Counted from the stretch's first letter, positions 12,139 to 23,957 are shown. The stretch is DNA of 64,000 bases from Hortaea werneckii (GCA_037044905.1 JBAOKB010000147.1:558001-622000); one strand, 5' to 3'. The notes: generated by a model from the sequence alone, not told the origin. Numbers and translations: made by a program.

Positions 12139-12891
12139 GGTAAATAGTTGCAGAGACCAACGTTGTTATCAGCGGTCAAAGCCGAGACGAGGTGTCCCAA
12201 TGCCTGCCATCGACTCTACCTAGATATGTACATCGCGTCCGACAAGACCGTAGAATATCATCTACAGTGGTCGCCCTTCCCCCTGCCCGGGCCTGGAACA
12301 TTTCCGAACAGGTTTGAAGCGTTTCCGCATCCGAAAAGGTGCGGTCGAAGTCCAGGCTCGGAAGAGGTGGATGGTCGGCCCCCGGAAGATGCATGCAATC
12401 TTGCTCTTCGGAAAGCAAGCCGCCCCGCGTTCCAGCTTGTCACATGCGAGAGCCGAAAGTACAATCAAGCCAGGCAACCAGATGTGTGGTGATATGTGAT
12501 ATCCGCACTTGGATACATGTGAGAGGTCAAGGCAAAGAACGATACGATTTCTTCACTCTGTACAAAGACCAGCCACCTGCGACTCCTATTTCAGCTACCG
12601 TACATATAGGCCAAAAACACTACGGGTGTCAAGGCAACCCTTGCGTGTCATGTCGGTCTTATGCAATACCAGACAACTGCTTGCTCTAAAGCGCACTTGG
12701 ACTCGATCGAAGGCATTTCGCACAGCTTTATCGGCGAACAATCACTAGCTCATCAGCGACCAGTTGTGAGTAGATAGTGCGGTTGACCGTGAAACTGCAA
12801 CACAGTATCCACTTCGCCCTTTCTGCATTGCGGAGCAGAGCTGCACGGAGCTGGCGACAGGCGTAGAGACTGTTATACGCAGCTTACCAGT
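12139..12891. other. intergenic between P450 and aldo/keto reductase
   Basis: No supported gene. A minus-strand ATG at 12210 opens 13 codons (MAGIGTPRLGFDR) before a stop and might be a remnant of the P450 N-terminus. The rest should contain the P450 promoter and the 3' end of the reductase. Confidence 0.45.
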
Positions 12892-13997
12892 CTAATACCC
12901 AGCAACGGGCTTAGGCAGGTATGGCTCCTCAAGGTACTTCGCATCCTCCTCACTCAACTGAAAGTTCGCATTCGCCACCGCTTCCTCGATCCGCTCTTTA
13001 CTACTCAGCCCGATAATCGGACAGCAACCTTTATAGATGCTCCAGGCGGTGGCAATGCACGCCATACTCACACCGTGCTTCCTCGCCACCTCCTCCACCC
13101 TATCCACAACCACCTTATCCGTCTCCGTCTCGCGCTTCCGGATCAAGCTTTTCAGGAAATTATCGCTCTGCTCCCGCTTCGTACTGCGCTCGCTCCACGG
13201 CCTCGTCAGCACGCCCCGCGCGACGGGCGACCAGGGAATGATGCCGACGCCGGTATGCTGGCAGTAGGGGATCATCTCGCGCTCCTCCTCGCGGTAGAGC
13301 AGGTTATGGTAGTTCTGCATACTGACGAACTCGTGCCAGCCGTTCGTCCGCGCGATCCACTGCAGATTCTGGAATTCCCAGCAGGCCATGGACGAGGCGC
13401 CGATGTACCGCACCCAGCCCTTCTCGATCACGTCGTTCAGGGCTTTCATGATTTCCCGGGGGGGCGTGTTGCGGTCGAGCCGGTGAATATGAAGGACGTC
13501 GATGTAGGTGCCTAGGCGCTGCACGCTGGCTTCGACGGCGTCGAAAATGTGTTTCCGTGAGAGCCCGACTTGGTTTACCATGTCGCCGTCGTTGGACGAC
13601 ATGGCGTTAATGCGGGGCTGGGTCCCATCGTTGGCGACGCCGAAGTGGCATTTGGAGAGGATGACGAGTTTGGAGCGTGGGATGTTGTATTCCTTGATTG
13701 CTTTGCCGATGATACGCTCGGATTCGCCGTTGAAATAGACGTCGGCTGTGTCCCAGGTGTTGATGCCGTTGTCATAGGCGTGCTTGAGTAGCGGCAGAGA
13801 TCTAGCGAGGACGTTAGTCTTGAGCTTTGTCTCTGCTGAAGACGAGTTACGTACTGCTGTTCATCGAGAATCCATTCCTGCCATTCCGAGCTACCATAGC
13901 TCATAGCACCGACAATGACCTTGGACACTCTCAGACCCGAGCTGCCCAGGTTCTTGTACTGCATCTTTGGCTTCTCCGTGGTATTGTTAGTCGCCAT
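12892..13997 (-). CDS. aldo/keto reductase
   Basis: Two exons (13997-13855 and 13801-12892) with a 53-nt intron (GTACGT donor, CTAAC branch, GCTAG acceptor) encode about 350 residues. The TIM-barrel reductase tetrad is visible: Asp and Tyr in NTWDTADVYFNGESE, Lys in VILSKCHFG and His in DVLHIHRLDRN. Later blocks WVRYIGASSM, MQNYHNLLYREEEREM and GIIPWSPVARG are typical of the fungal group that includes norsolorinic-acid-reductase-like and voltage-channel-beta-like enzymes. The C-terminus has the NADPH-binding IIGLSSKERIEEAV segment. The enzyme should reduce an aldehyde or ketone with NADPH in the cytosol; the substrate is unknown. It stands on the same strand as the P450 and near the MFS transporter. 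The start is the first ATG of a frame preceded by an untranslated leader; it is intact. Confidence 0.93.
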
Positions 13998-15296
13998 GGT
14001 GGAGTTTCGTCTGTCTTGCTTGAGCAGGGTTCCGCCACAGAATGTTGTCGAATTATGTTGCGATGTTATTGCTGGCTGCACAACAGCTGCGGCGGTTCGG
14101 CATTGTGGAGGTTGACCCTGTGATGTCAGTCGAGAGGAGTGTGAAGCGATGTTAGTCCGGCACGCGGAAGCGAAGCGAAAGGTGGAAAGAAACATGATTC
14201 TTCATCGCCTCAGCCCCCATTTCCAATGCCATCTCTACGACGGACGTCTATACTGCACCTCGCACTACGAAGTGGCGGCATCCGAGTCAGGTCTATAACG
14301 CCACACGCGTGGCGGAAGTGGCGCTCATTCGCGGAAGATGAAAATGGTAGACCTGGATACTGAGGTTTCTCTTGCATCGAATAATACGCTCTTACGCACA
14401 AAGTGGGCCTCTCATCAGATCGAAGCCTTCCACTCTTGGATACGCGATTCTGGCTGAAAGACTGGACGACGGAGTTACATCGTGTATCCTGCCACTCAAC
14501 TTCACCATCTGCCCACGTGCTCCTGTGCTCCTATCAGACAAGACCAGTGCGGCCTCGCTTCTACCCGCTCCGAGCTCCGTCCCCCTTCCCCGGTAAGAAC
14601 GGCTACGACTACACGTGGGCGGCGACAACTTTCGAGGCCAGTATCAAGCCAAACCCGACGAATCAGAAGACCTGATTAGGACCGTGTGAAACGTGTGAAC
14701 GTTAAAGGTAGGCTCCATGTGGTCGGTTGAACGCCCCAAGAACGTGAATAGAGTGGGTTCCCGGACCCTTCTGCCGTCCGCGCACCCAACATCTCGGACA
14801 GATCAATGGCCCCCAAACACCCACAGGTACCCTTCCGGGACACCCAACTGCAAAGCCAAGTGACATTCAAGCCCCGTCGTTGGCGAGAAGCACTGCGTGC
14901 CAAGCCAGGACCCTGCCGCCGGTCTGCCTATCTATCTACCCACGTGCTGATGCTTCACGCTGTGATTGTTTGCTTTGGCCCTGCACCTCCTGCTCTTCTT
15001 GCAGCCCGGCTCGCTTGAGCGGCGCACGCGGAAATTGATCGATGGAGGAGGAGCGTAGGCACGAGACGGGATGGCCGAAAAATCCTTTTCCCCCTTCACG
15101 TCCCCGCGGAAGAGAGAGGCACAGTCGCAGGCAGATAAGTAGGTAGGGTAGGTACGGCCTTGGTAGTCTTGGGCATCGCTCTTGTCATTCCCTTCCAAGC
15201 ACCTGGGCGTTTCTTGACCTGCTTCAATCCAACTCGCTTGCTCCGTGCTGTTTGAATCCCCTTTCCCGGGAAACAAACCCCAGACTACAACCGATC
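13998..15296. other. 1.3-kb divergent intergenic region
   Basis: It lies between the reductase start on the minus strand and the phosphate symporter start on the plus strand. No gene is supported. It holds three CACGTG boxes, listed separately, and pyrimidine-rich tracts close to the symporter start. Confidence 0.6.
14514..14946. promoter_or_regulatory. three CACGTG boxes upstream of phosphate symporter
   Basis: CACGTG occurs at 14514-14519, 14612-14617 and 14941-14946, about 780, 685 and 355 bp before the symporter ATG. In yeast Pho4 and Neurospora NUC-1, bHLH factors bind CACGTG to switch on phosphate uptake genes under starvation. The palindrome occurs elsewhere in the window at lower density, so function is inferred from clustering and from the gene downstream. 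Confidence 0.5.
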
Positions 15297-17304
15297 ATGG
15301 CGAAAATGCATGGGTTGGACTGGCTCTTCTCCATCGGTGTCATCTTCTTCCTAATATCGCTCTGGGGTATTGGAGCCAACGATGTAAGTACTGCCCAACA
15401 AGCTTCACTTCTTTCATGCCTTGGCAGGATTTGGCAATCTTGGGCGCAAAGAAACACGGATGCTTGTCTCTGAGATAAGCATTGAGTCACTTCATCCAGC
15501 AAAGATCACCGCCTTCACACTTGTCTCTTGCACATGGCCCATCATGACTGACCCATCTGATGACAGGTTGCCAACTCCTACGCGACCTCCGTCTCCTCCA
15601 AGTCCCTCACCCTCGTGCAAGCAGGATGTCTCGCAACAATCACCGAATTTGTCGGTGCCATCGCTCTCGGTCAAGGCGTCACCAGCACCATCCGCCACGG
15701 CATCTTCTCCATCGACCCCTTTGAGAACAGCCCCGGAGTCCTGATCATGGCAATGGTAGTCGCTGAGATCGGCTCCGCTACTTGGCTGACCATTTGCACC
15801 AAACTCGGTTTCCCGGTCTCTACAACCCAATCCATCGTTGGCGCGCTCGTCGGTGTCGGCATCGCTGCAGACATACATGTCAACTGGGGTTGGAAAGATG
15901 GGTCAGTCAGCCAGATTGCTGCCTCGTGGGGTATCGCACCGGCTATTGCTTGTGGTTTCGGTGCTATCCTCATGATGACGATCAAGCTACTAGTCCATCA
16001 GCAGAAGGATCCTTTGAAAGCTGCTCTGCGGGTTATCACGTTCTACTATGCCCTGACGGCTGGTATCCTGGCTCTGTTCATCGTCATTAGCGGTGGTCAC
16101 GGTATCCCGAGCCCGGAAGACCTCGGTGCGGGCAAGGCCTGCGCAATTGTCCTTGGGACTTTCTTTGGTGTCTGGGCTATTTCTGCCATCTTCTTCTTGC
16201 CTTACTACCATGCCAAGTAAGTATCGAAGCCTTCAGTCCCCCTCGGATAGAGCAATGCTAACAGAATGCCCCAGACTCATCAGAGAAGACCGCCGCCTCC
16301 GCATTTGGCACATTCCCATGGGTCCTCTCCTGTGGAAACAAGACTACAACCTCTACTTCCCGGGCGACCCCAACTCTGCCGTCGTCCCCAACTACTACAG
16401 CACCGAGTACACCGGCGGCGACGCACACAAGAACGACGGCAAGAGCAGCAGCCGCGACTCCGACGAAGCCGGCCTCGACAAACCCTACGGCGCCGGACCC
16501 CGCGCAGGCGTCAGCGTCGGCCAGCACGACACCAACGAGAAAGAAATCCCGGACAAAATCCAACCCGACGCGGACGGCATGAAGGGACTAGACGAAGGCG
16601 TCCAACGCGCGCGGCAAGCCGACCTGAAAGCCGTCGACGCCCTCCCCTGGGCCCACCCGCGCCGCATCTGGGCCACGATCCGCATGGTGCTCTTCTACGG
16701 CATCACGCGGGACGTCATCGGCCACCAATCCAAGGGCCTCGAGGACGTGCATAGCCGCGCACCCCAGTTCGACAACAAAGTCGAGCACCTGTGGACGACG
16801 GCGCAGGTGTGCTCGGCGATGATCATGTCGATCGCGCACGGGGCCAACGACGTCTCGAACGCCATCGGGCCCTTCACGACCGAGTACGAGACGTGGTCGA
16901 CGGGCGTCACGTCCGCGGAGACGGAGACGCCGACGTGGATTAAAGCCGTCGGGGGCCTAGGACTGGGTTTCGGCTTCTGGACCTTCGGATACCATATCAT
17001 GCGCAACCTCGGGAACCGTATCACCAAGCACTCGCCGACGCGGGGTTATTCGATGGAGTTGGCTGCGGCGATTACGGTGCTGTTGGCTTCGAATTTGGGG
17101 TTGCCCGTGTCGACGACGCAGTGTATCACGGGGGCTATTATCGGGGTGGCGTTGACGAACAACGATCTCAAGTCTATCAACTGGAAGCAGATTGGGAAGA
17201 TATTTATCGGCTGGGTGCTTACCGTGCCGTGTGCGGGACTGGTGTCGGGGATTATCATGGGCATGGCGCTTAATACCCCTGTCTGGGGGCCAGGTAACCC
17301 TTAA
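15297..17304 (+). CDS. PHO89: Na+/phosphate symporter, PiT family
   Basis: Three exons (15297-15383, 15567-16216, 16275-17304) encode about 588 residues, close to yeast Pho89 (574). The first intron is long for this window (183 nt); the second is 58 nt. Both PiT repeats are present, each with its signature: GAND joined across intron 1 to VANSYATSV, and GANDVSNAIGP in the C-terminal half. Each repeat also has GFPVSTTQSIVGA or GLPVSTTQCITGA. The two membrane domains are separated by a polar cytosolic loop of about 150 residues rich in Gly, Asp and Ser (from about residue 265). The protein takes up phosphate with sodium at the plasma membrane and is usually a high-affinity transporter induced by phosphate starvation. 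The upstream CACGTG cluster fits that regulation. The gene is intact. Confidence 0.96.
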
Positions 17305-17550
17305 GGTGGGAGGAGGGCAACTCAGATTTTGAAGGAGATTGTTGTATGTTTTAGAGGAGCAGGACAAAAGCACCTTTTGTAGAACTCTTTAATTAGGGAG
17401 TTACCTGTGATTGTGTCAGATGAGCAGTCTTCCCTCTAATGCTAGTCTAGTTTGGCATTCTCTAGCATCTGCCACTCTCGTGATAAGAGATCGAATTGAG
17501 GCCCTTCAATTTCTGCGATACGGAGAAACAAGACATAGCCTGGTTCTTTT

Positions 17551-20534
17551 CTAGTCTTCGTCGCTGTCATCGTCAATAGAGTCTTCACTTGAAGATGCGT
17601 CGTCTCTGTCGGCTCCAGCGGACGCAGATGACAATGCCTGGCCAGGGTTGCCGGCTCTCAGAGCATCTGCAGGCGTTAGTAATTCGTTTCACACGGCTTG
17701 AAAGCTTTTATGCTTACCCAGCTGTCGCTGCAAGTCCTCTACCGTGGAATTGGACACACTGGTCGTTACACCTGGAACTCTGCCGGCAGTCGATGACCCT
17801 CCTCCTCGGGCGTATGGAGTTGGTGGCGTCAGTTCCTGAGCGCGGTCATCATGCCTGTACCGCAGCCTCTCCGCCTCCCGGACGAAAGCGCCCTTCCTTC
17901 GTTTCCCATCTACGCCCACGGCGCCGTACAGCTTATCCATGGAATTATCAAAATGCAGACTCGTCTTGGCCACATCCTCGAAATGAGTCTTTCTTAGGAC
18001 AGGTTTCTCTCTTGCTTTCTTGCCTGTAGCTAGCGCTTCCTGCTTTTCTTGTTCCCAGTCCCAGTATGCAAGCGCCACTGCCGTCTGGAAGGCATTCTTG
18101 ATCTGCCTCCCGTTCCACTGGGACTCATTCTGCTTCCAGTAATCTGCGGCGAACTTCTTAATGCCCTTACTGCGTATCTCGATGGACGACCTTTCTTGCA
18201 GCTTGCGAAGATTCATGTCCCAGACCTCCATCGTACTGCGCTCATCAAGAGAAGGGAAGTGTAGCTTCATGTGGATGCGAGAGACAAAGGCTTCGTCAAA
18301 CTCTCCGACACGATTGGTTGTGAGGATGAGTAGTCCGGAGTAGTACTCTAGCTGTCGCAAGAACACAGACACCAGACTGTTCCGTTTGAGATCCCCGGTC
18401 GTTCTGCGTGCCAAGAAGACGTCTGCCTCATCGAGAAGCACGACGCATCGCCATTTGGCGCCCAGGAAGAAGAAAGTGCTGAGGTTTTGTTCGACTTCAT
18501 AAGGTTCCTGGCCGAGGTCGCCGCATGTGATGGGCAAGAGCGGCCGCTGAAGCTGAATGGCGACGCTCTCAGCCGTGCTCGTCTTTCCAACGCCGGGACT
18601 CCCGTGAAAGAGCAGAATGATTCCTTCGCCTTTACCCTGGATCAGATCGAACTTGTGTAGGGTACGCTGAGACCCGACCTCATGTCCGCTATCACCGACA
18701 TTGTCCTTTGGCATGGTAATTTCTCTGACCTGGTGGCTCACCAGTGCTCTGATGGTTCTTCTGAGCTCTTCTGGCAAAACCAGTGAACTGAAAGCCTTGT
18801 TGCGCTCCGCTTCTTTCATTGCCGGAGGCTCTCTCAGGTGGAGGACGTTAAAAGCGTACCATTTGCGCTTTTGCAGCGCATAACCAAACACTCGTAGTGG
18901 TAAAAGTTCAATGTGTTCATCTTCAGTGATCTCCGGGAAGCTATTGATAAGGGTTGTTTGGTTTATGAACTGGTTGCGAAGATCAATGTCGAATTTGCTG
19001 TCGTCATACACGTCAGTCTGATCTTTGCTTTTCTCTAGCCTGTCAAAAAGCTCGCCTTGGTTTGAATCGGTAGGCTTCGACAAAACTCCAGAATGGAACC
19101 CGAGCTTGTTGGTCGAGGTGATTGCTTTGGCGTCTCGAGGAAATGGTGTATACCGGTCCAGTGTTGCCTTCTGATCAATGAGGCACTCGCAATCCAGCTA
19201 ATATCCACATTAGCTGGATCTAGGTCAAGAGGCCACATTCAGGATAAACTCACCTGGAAGACTTCCGACCTCAGGCTTGGATCTTCGTAGATCTGACCCC
19301 ATACTGCACCGTCATCAGCAGATAAGATGGCCATCCGGTCTGACAAAACATAGGCGTGGTATTCTTTGTGAGGGCGATTCACACAATCTACAAAGGCCCT
19401 TCCGCGCTTGAGTAGTTTGCCGCGTATAGCTTCGCAAGCTGGGTCGAATCGAGCAGGGTACACGTCAAGATCAACGATCTTCTTCCGTCCACCAAATTCT
19501 GGTATTATGAATCTTTGAGGCCGAGGACCATAATTCTTGCCATCGTAGTCCATGTAGAAACAGTCGATAACCAGCGGTGTCATCTTTGTAGCCCTTCCTT
19601 GTGAGCCCTGGCTTACGATGTCATCTGGCAGAAGCTCGAAACCTCCAATTTCAGGGACTTTTTCTGCTTCAATGCCTTCTTTACCTTTCTTTAAGCGTTG
19701 CCGGCGCTCTTCTGAGGTCTCGAAGAGAGACCTGCCGCCTGTCACATAAAGCACGCGATAAGCTCTTCTTTCTTCACCTGGCAGATGAGGTTCTGCGAAC
19801 ACAAGATCGCCAGGCTTGAAAAGGTGTAGAAGGTACTCGAAGCTGATGTCCTCCAGCGTGCCCCCTGCAATCTGTTTTCGGACCGCAAGAATGTCTCGCA
19901 TTTCATTGTCGACGAATCCCATGAAACACTGCAATAACTTAAGACTTCTTTCAGTGACTGGAACTCCTTCCACTGTAGTCGATTCAGTCTCGGTGGTCGA
20001 AACGCCTACTTGAAGACCTTTCGGGGTTTCCACTGCGTTAACAGGAGAATTGCCAGGGTGCTTATGAAGTGCTTGCTCAATTCGCTCAAGCGTGCTGCGT
20101 ATCTTAGATTCGTGCTTCAGTAGATACTTGAACGGTCTGACATGCACCGGATTCGCTGCTGTAATCTCATCCTCGGTGACTTTCTCCAATATCTTCATGA
20201 GGTCCGCCGAGTTAAAGACAAGCCGAAATGGAATCTCTTCGGGGGTGTTACTGGCCGGGACGCTTGTATCTCCGCGGTCTTGTGACGACTTCAGATCCGC
20301 GCGAAAGTAGTTCTCATTCTCTACTCGTCGAATGCCGAACTCTGAGCCATCAGTAGTGTAAAGCAAGACGGGAGCATCGCCCAAGGAGCCTGCGGGCCAG
20401 TTCTTGATCTGGCGATACTTCCCAGTTGGTATCTTCTTGAGAACGATCTCCCGCTTCTGCTCAGCTTGGCGCTGCGGGCTTTCTTCATCATCGTCACTGT
20501 TGTACCTTTGATCCAGCGCTTGATCAGCAATCAT
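17551..20534 (-). CDS. large AAA+ ATPase with DUF7025 domain
   Basis: From the ATG at 20534 the model has exons 20534-19254, 19197-17718 and 17666-17551 (about 958 residues). The intron 19198-19253 has GTGAGT and TTAG. The intron 17667-17717 has GTAAGC and a perfect TACTAAC branch, and adds an acidic tail ending SDED. The N-terminal half contains a DUF7025-type block near residues 205-340 (FKPGDLVFAEPHL, then DCFYMDYDGKNYGP). The C-terminal half is a classical AAA module with Walker A GSPGVGKTS near residue 625, Walker B VVLLDEAD near 680, sensor-1 LILTTNRVGEFD and an arginine-finger region SRIHMKLHF. Fungal genomes hold many such DUF7025-AAA proteins; their cellular role is largely unassigned. 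An extra 5' exon is likely (see 20560-20829). It is divergent from the DUF7708-type gene at 21638. Confidence 0.88.
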
Positions 20535-20559
20535 TCATGCACAAAGTAGGTGATCATAC

Positions 20560-20829
20560 TAACGAGGGGTCCAATTGTTTCAGTACTTTGATGCGTTCTC
20601 CAAACGCCTCGATCTCATGCTCTCTGCATTTTTGGCAAACTTTAAGATGCTCAAAGTATGTGAACGCGATGTCCGCATCCTTTGCTTTCTGGCATGGTTG
20701 GGGTTCTGTCGAGCCGGGACTACGCAGAATGGTATTGGCTACTTCGACACCATCCTCTCGCTGAGACATGCTTTTATCGTCACCACTGCGAGACTCTTTT
20801 GCTGGGAGTGCAACAGAGTGGTCTGCCAT
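20560..20829 (-). other. candidate 5' exon of the DUF7025 AAA ATPase gene
   Basis: An open frame begins at the ATG at 20829 (upstream in-frame ATGs at 20886 and 20964). It encodes a polar segment followed by FEHLKVCQKCREHEIEAF and ends at LDPSLV before a GTATGA donor at 20559. The text looks protein-like and sits directly upstream of the ATPase frame on the same strand. The nearest acceptors do not restore phase; a phase-0 acceptor exists after CCCGCAG (intron 20472-20559). The join is therefore unproven, and the segment could be a separate small gene. Confidence 0.4.
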
Positions 20830-21637
20830 GATTGCCTGCGTCACTTGGCTGTCCGCCGCTGGCTTGGTTTCTGCCGCGACCACCATTTCAAAATCGTAAG
20901 GGAAAATGGGACTGATCAGCTCGACTGGGACCTTGGATCGCATAGGGCCAGAATGATAGTCCAAGGTGTCCTGTTTACCCCGAGCCAGGCGCGGCGGCTG
21001 CGTCGCTTTCTAATCGCTACGGCACATGCTTGCTTATTTGGTGCCAATACTGGACGATCAGGCTGAGCTGAACGAGTACGGGGTCGAGTGAGAGGTTGCG
21101 GAGGTCCCTCACGGGGTCAGATGTTGGCATGGGGCAGGGTTATGCAGCCTCCAGGCAGAGCCACCAGGGGTCACCATACGCTTCGGGCATGGCGTTGAGG
21201 TCTTTGGGAGCGAATAGCCTCCCAGCGCAATCTAGGTCACTGCACGGACGATCATTTCAATAATGCAGGACGGGACAGACATCGGTTCTCGAGCAGCAAG
21301 ACAGGCTGCTTCCACTGGATCACATGAAAGGCCTTGCACCTCAGCCTTGGACAGGGTAGCTGTGCTCATGCATGCTTACATGTACCACACCCTCACTTGC
21401 ATCGCTTGTCGAGCAAAACACCGATATAGATTGGCCTATTCTCGCTTGGTAGATCAGCCGAGGCTGATGCGCGTCTGCGCCTCAAGAAGCGACGTCGACC
21501 AATCGAAGGTTCCAGAGAGCCGTAGCCATAAACGACTCCCAGTAGATGACATGTAGAGCATGCTTTGCTTGCCAGGTTGCAACAACAGTGTATGGGGCTC
21601 CATGCACATTGCGAAGAAACGACGCTTTGTAGCGACC
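20830..21637. other. divergent region between ATPase and STAND-like gene
   Basis: About 0.8 kb separates the candidate first exon of the AAA ATPase from the start of the DUF7708-type gene. No gene is supported. It probably carries both promoters. Confidence 0.5.
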
Positions 21638-23515
21638 ATGCCAAACACTGCCCACAGGGAGAAAGAGATCGCTATCGACTCCTTCTTGAAGAGCACAAAC
21701 TTTCCTCCCAGTACTCACGAAGCTATACATGCTGCCGGAACACTTGTGAAGCAGGTAAGAGATATTTTGGCCAGCACAGCACGCTCAGTATCCTGATGTG
21801 AAGCACAGGATGCAATCAAGCAAGGCTGGCAGCCTCAGCAAGCGATGGCGGCCAAGGCAAAGGACGCAGCGGAGGAAGTTCTCAAAGCTCATGAGCAACG
21901 CTTCCGACAGGCTTTGCAAGATTACAAAGACCAAGCCAAGCCCAAGTATCAAGCTGATATCGACCTGCGCCTGTCGGCACATCATCAGTGGGACGACGTG
22001 ATTGGAGCTGTCGAAGCGCTCAGCAAAACACAGGCAGAACGGAAAGATTTTTGGTCTTCGCTTCGAAACAAACTCCACTGGTTTGGTGAAAACAGTTCAG
22101 TCTTCCAACAATGGTCCGGTTTGCTTCCGACGCAGAGTAATTACTTCTCGGTCATGTGCGGCGGGCTGAAGCTCATCTTCAACGCCGCTGGGCGACTTCA
22201 GAAGATCCGTGACTGGATTCGAGATGCGTTGCTGGAGCTGCCGGGGTTGTTATTCTCCACTGACAAGACGCTCGATGCCTTTGATGATGAGCGATTGCAT
22301 ATTTGCAGTCGTCAGTTGATGGGCAAAGCGTTCGAAAGCTTGCACTGGATCATTCGCGAGCTGGCTCGCTCAGCGATGAAGAAGGGCATAATGGCGGGGT
22401 TGAAACAGGAGAACTATGCAAAGAATCTTCGCGACAGCCTCGACGATGTGAAGAATCTATCCGAGCAGTTCAGAAGGATTGCCGATGCGTGCGCTCATGA
22501 GAAGCTTGGGGAGATTGACCGAACGACGTCGGGGTTGAGGCAAGACGTGCGCACCACTTATGTCGGAACCAGCGTCCAAATTGAGGGAGGCGTCAACCAG
22601 ATCCTGTCCGCACTGCGCAGTGGCTTCTCCCTGATCTTAGATAAGCGTTATCCGCTAATCGAGCAGATCCCTATGCCGCCTCGAGTGGCCAGCAAAGCAG
22701 ATCAAGAACGCAGACGAGCCAGAATACGGTCAATTGTCTGCCATGGCCTGGGCGTTGATACCGCACTAATGGAAGACAGTCTGCGAGAAACACTGGCATC
22801 AATCTGGACGGCTGACTCGCATGAGCAAGACCGGATGCACTATCTTGTCGCTGATCCGCACTTGGCTGAGTGGGTCACCAGTCAAAGCAGCGCAGTGCTC
22901 TTGATCAACGAAGCGAGCGATCATATTCCAGCAAAGCTAGTAGATGCAGTCCGAAGTGCAAATCGGTCTCCTCCAACGAGAGATCAGCCGCCAACACTGT
23001 GTCTTTTCCATCTCAACGGACAGGACTTCGATGAGCAATCTTTCCGTTCCAAAGGGCCTAACGGGTTGCTACAAAACATGATCTATCAGCTTCTCGACTC
23101 TGGACTTGATCTTGACGCCAAATTCCTTCGTGATATGTTGCGAGACTGTGGAATTTTGTCGTTTGTTCAACTCTGGTCTGCGTTTGAGCGACTAGTATCG
23201 GAAATCCCGCCGCCTATGCAGATTTATTGCGTGCTCGGAGACCTGAGCGATTATGAAGATATGTGGGAAGCTGAAATTACAGCCTTGATCAGTAACCTGG
23301 TCGGCCTTGCGAGAAACCACATAAGCCATGCAGCCGGGCAAGGGTGTTCTTTGAAAGTTTTGCTGACATGTGAGACGCCTAGCAGGGTCGTGTACCACGT
23401 TTTGCAGCCGAGCGAGATATTGGACATGCCAGAAAACGTACCCGCAGTGGGCGACTTCTCTGAGCGAGCGTGGGGATTAAGTGGCATTTCACGGTTTGAG
23501 GAGGTCGATGAGTAG
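21638..23515 (+). CDS. DUF7708-type STAND-like protein without P-loop
   Basis: Two exons (21638-21754 and 21809-23515; 54-nt intron with GTAAGA and CACAG) encode about 607 residues. The N-terminal 250 residues fit the helical DUF7708 block found at the front of many fungal NACHT/ankyrin (NLR-like) proteins: WDDVIGAVEALSKTQ, then FQQWSGLLPTQSNYFSVMCG and further helices. The second half resembles the region that is a nucleotide-binding domain in relatives: GLLQNMIYQLLDSG, then IYCVLGDLSDYEDM in the Walker-B-like position and LKVLLTCETPSR. The place where a P-loop would stand reads SSAVLLINEASDH and lacks GxxxxGK[ST]. There are no C-terminal repeats. NLR-like proteins act in non-self recognition and programmed cell death in fungi; whether this one does is inference. 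The missing P-loop suggests a regulator or adaptor without ATP binding. Confidence 0.8.
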
Positions 23516-23957
23516 TGCATTATACGCTGGATCCGCCTGAGACACCTTTCAGACTGCGATCTCTTTTATTGTAGTCAAAAAGGTAACTCAAATTCAATCT
23601 CCTGTCCATGGTACGGAAATGGCGGCTGAGTTTGAGGGTGATCGGCCAGGCTCGGAGATCCATTGAGAGGCTCGTAGCTACTGATATAACCTAGCGCAGT
23701 CCCGTATTGTCATTGATGATTGTCGTTCGAAATGAAATGGTTTGCGTTGTAGATGGTGTGAGACAGGTGATGGAGGCGAAAGTGGCAGGAAGGTGCTGTT
23801 TCCTAAGACAGCTTCCCCGAACATATGCCGGAGCCCATCCGAACTTCACTTCGTACCTGAACTAGCAATCTACCGCATCCATGCTTTAGAGGTGATTCCG
23901 TCACACTGGGCCGGCGCATTCAAGATACCCTCTTCTTCGAGACCTAAAGGGGGCGTT
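23516..23957. other. intergenic, upstream of COQ3
   Basis: The 442 bp hold the 3' end of the STAND-like gene and the COQ3 promoter. The COQ3 frame stays open upstream to 23742, but the presequence-like start is at 23958. Confidence 0.5.

Noticed and set aside
16266..16754. plus-strand frame inside the phosphate symporter
   Set aside because: Arg/Pro/His-rich shifted frame of the real gene with no family features.
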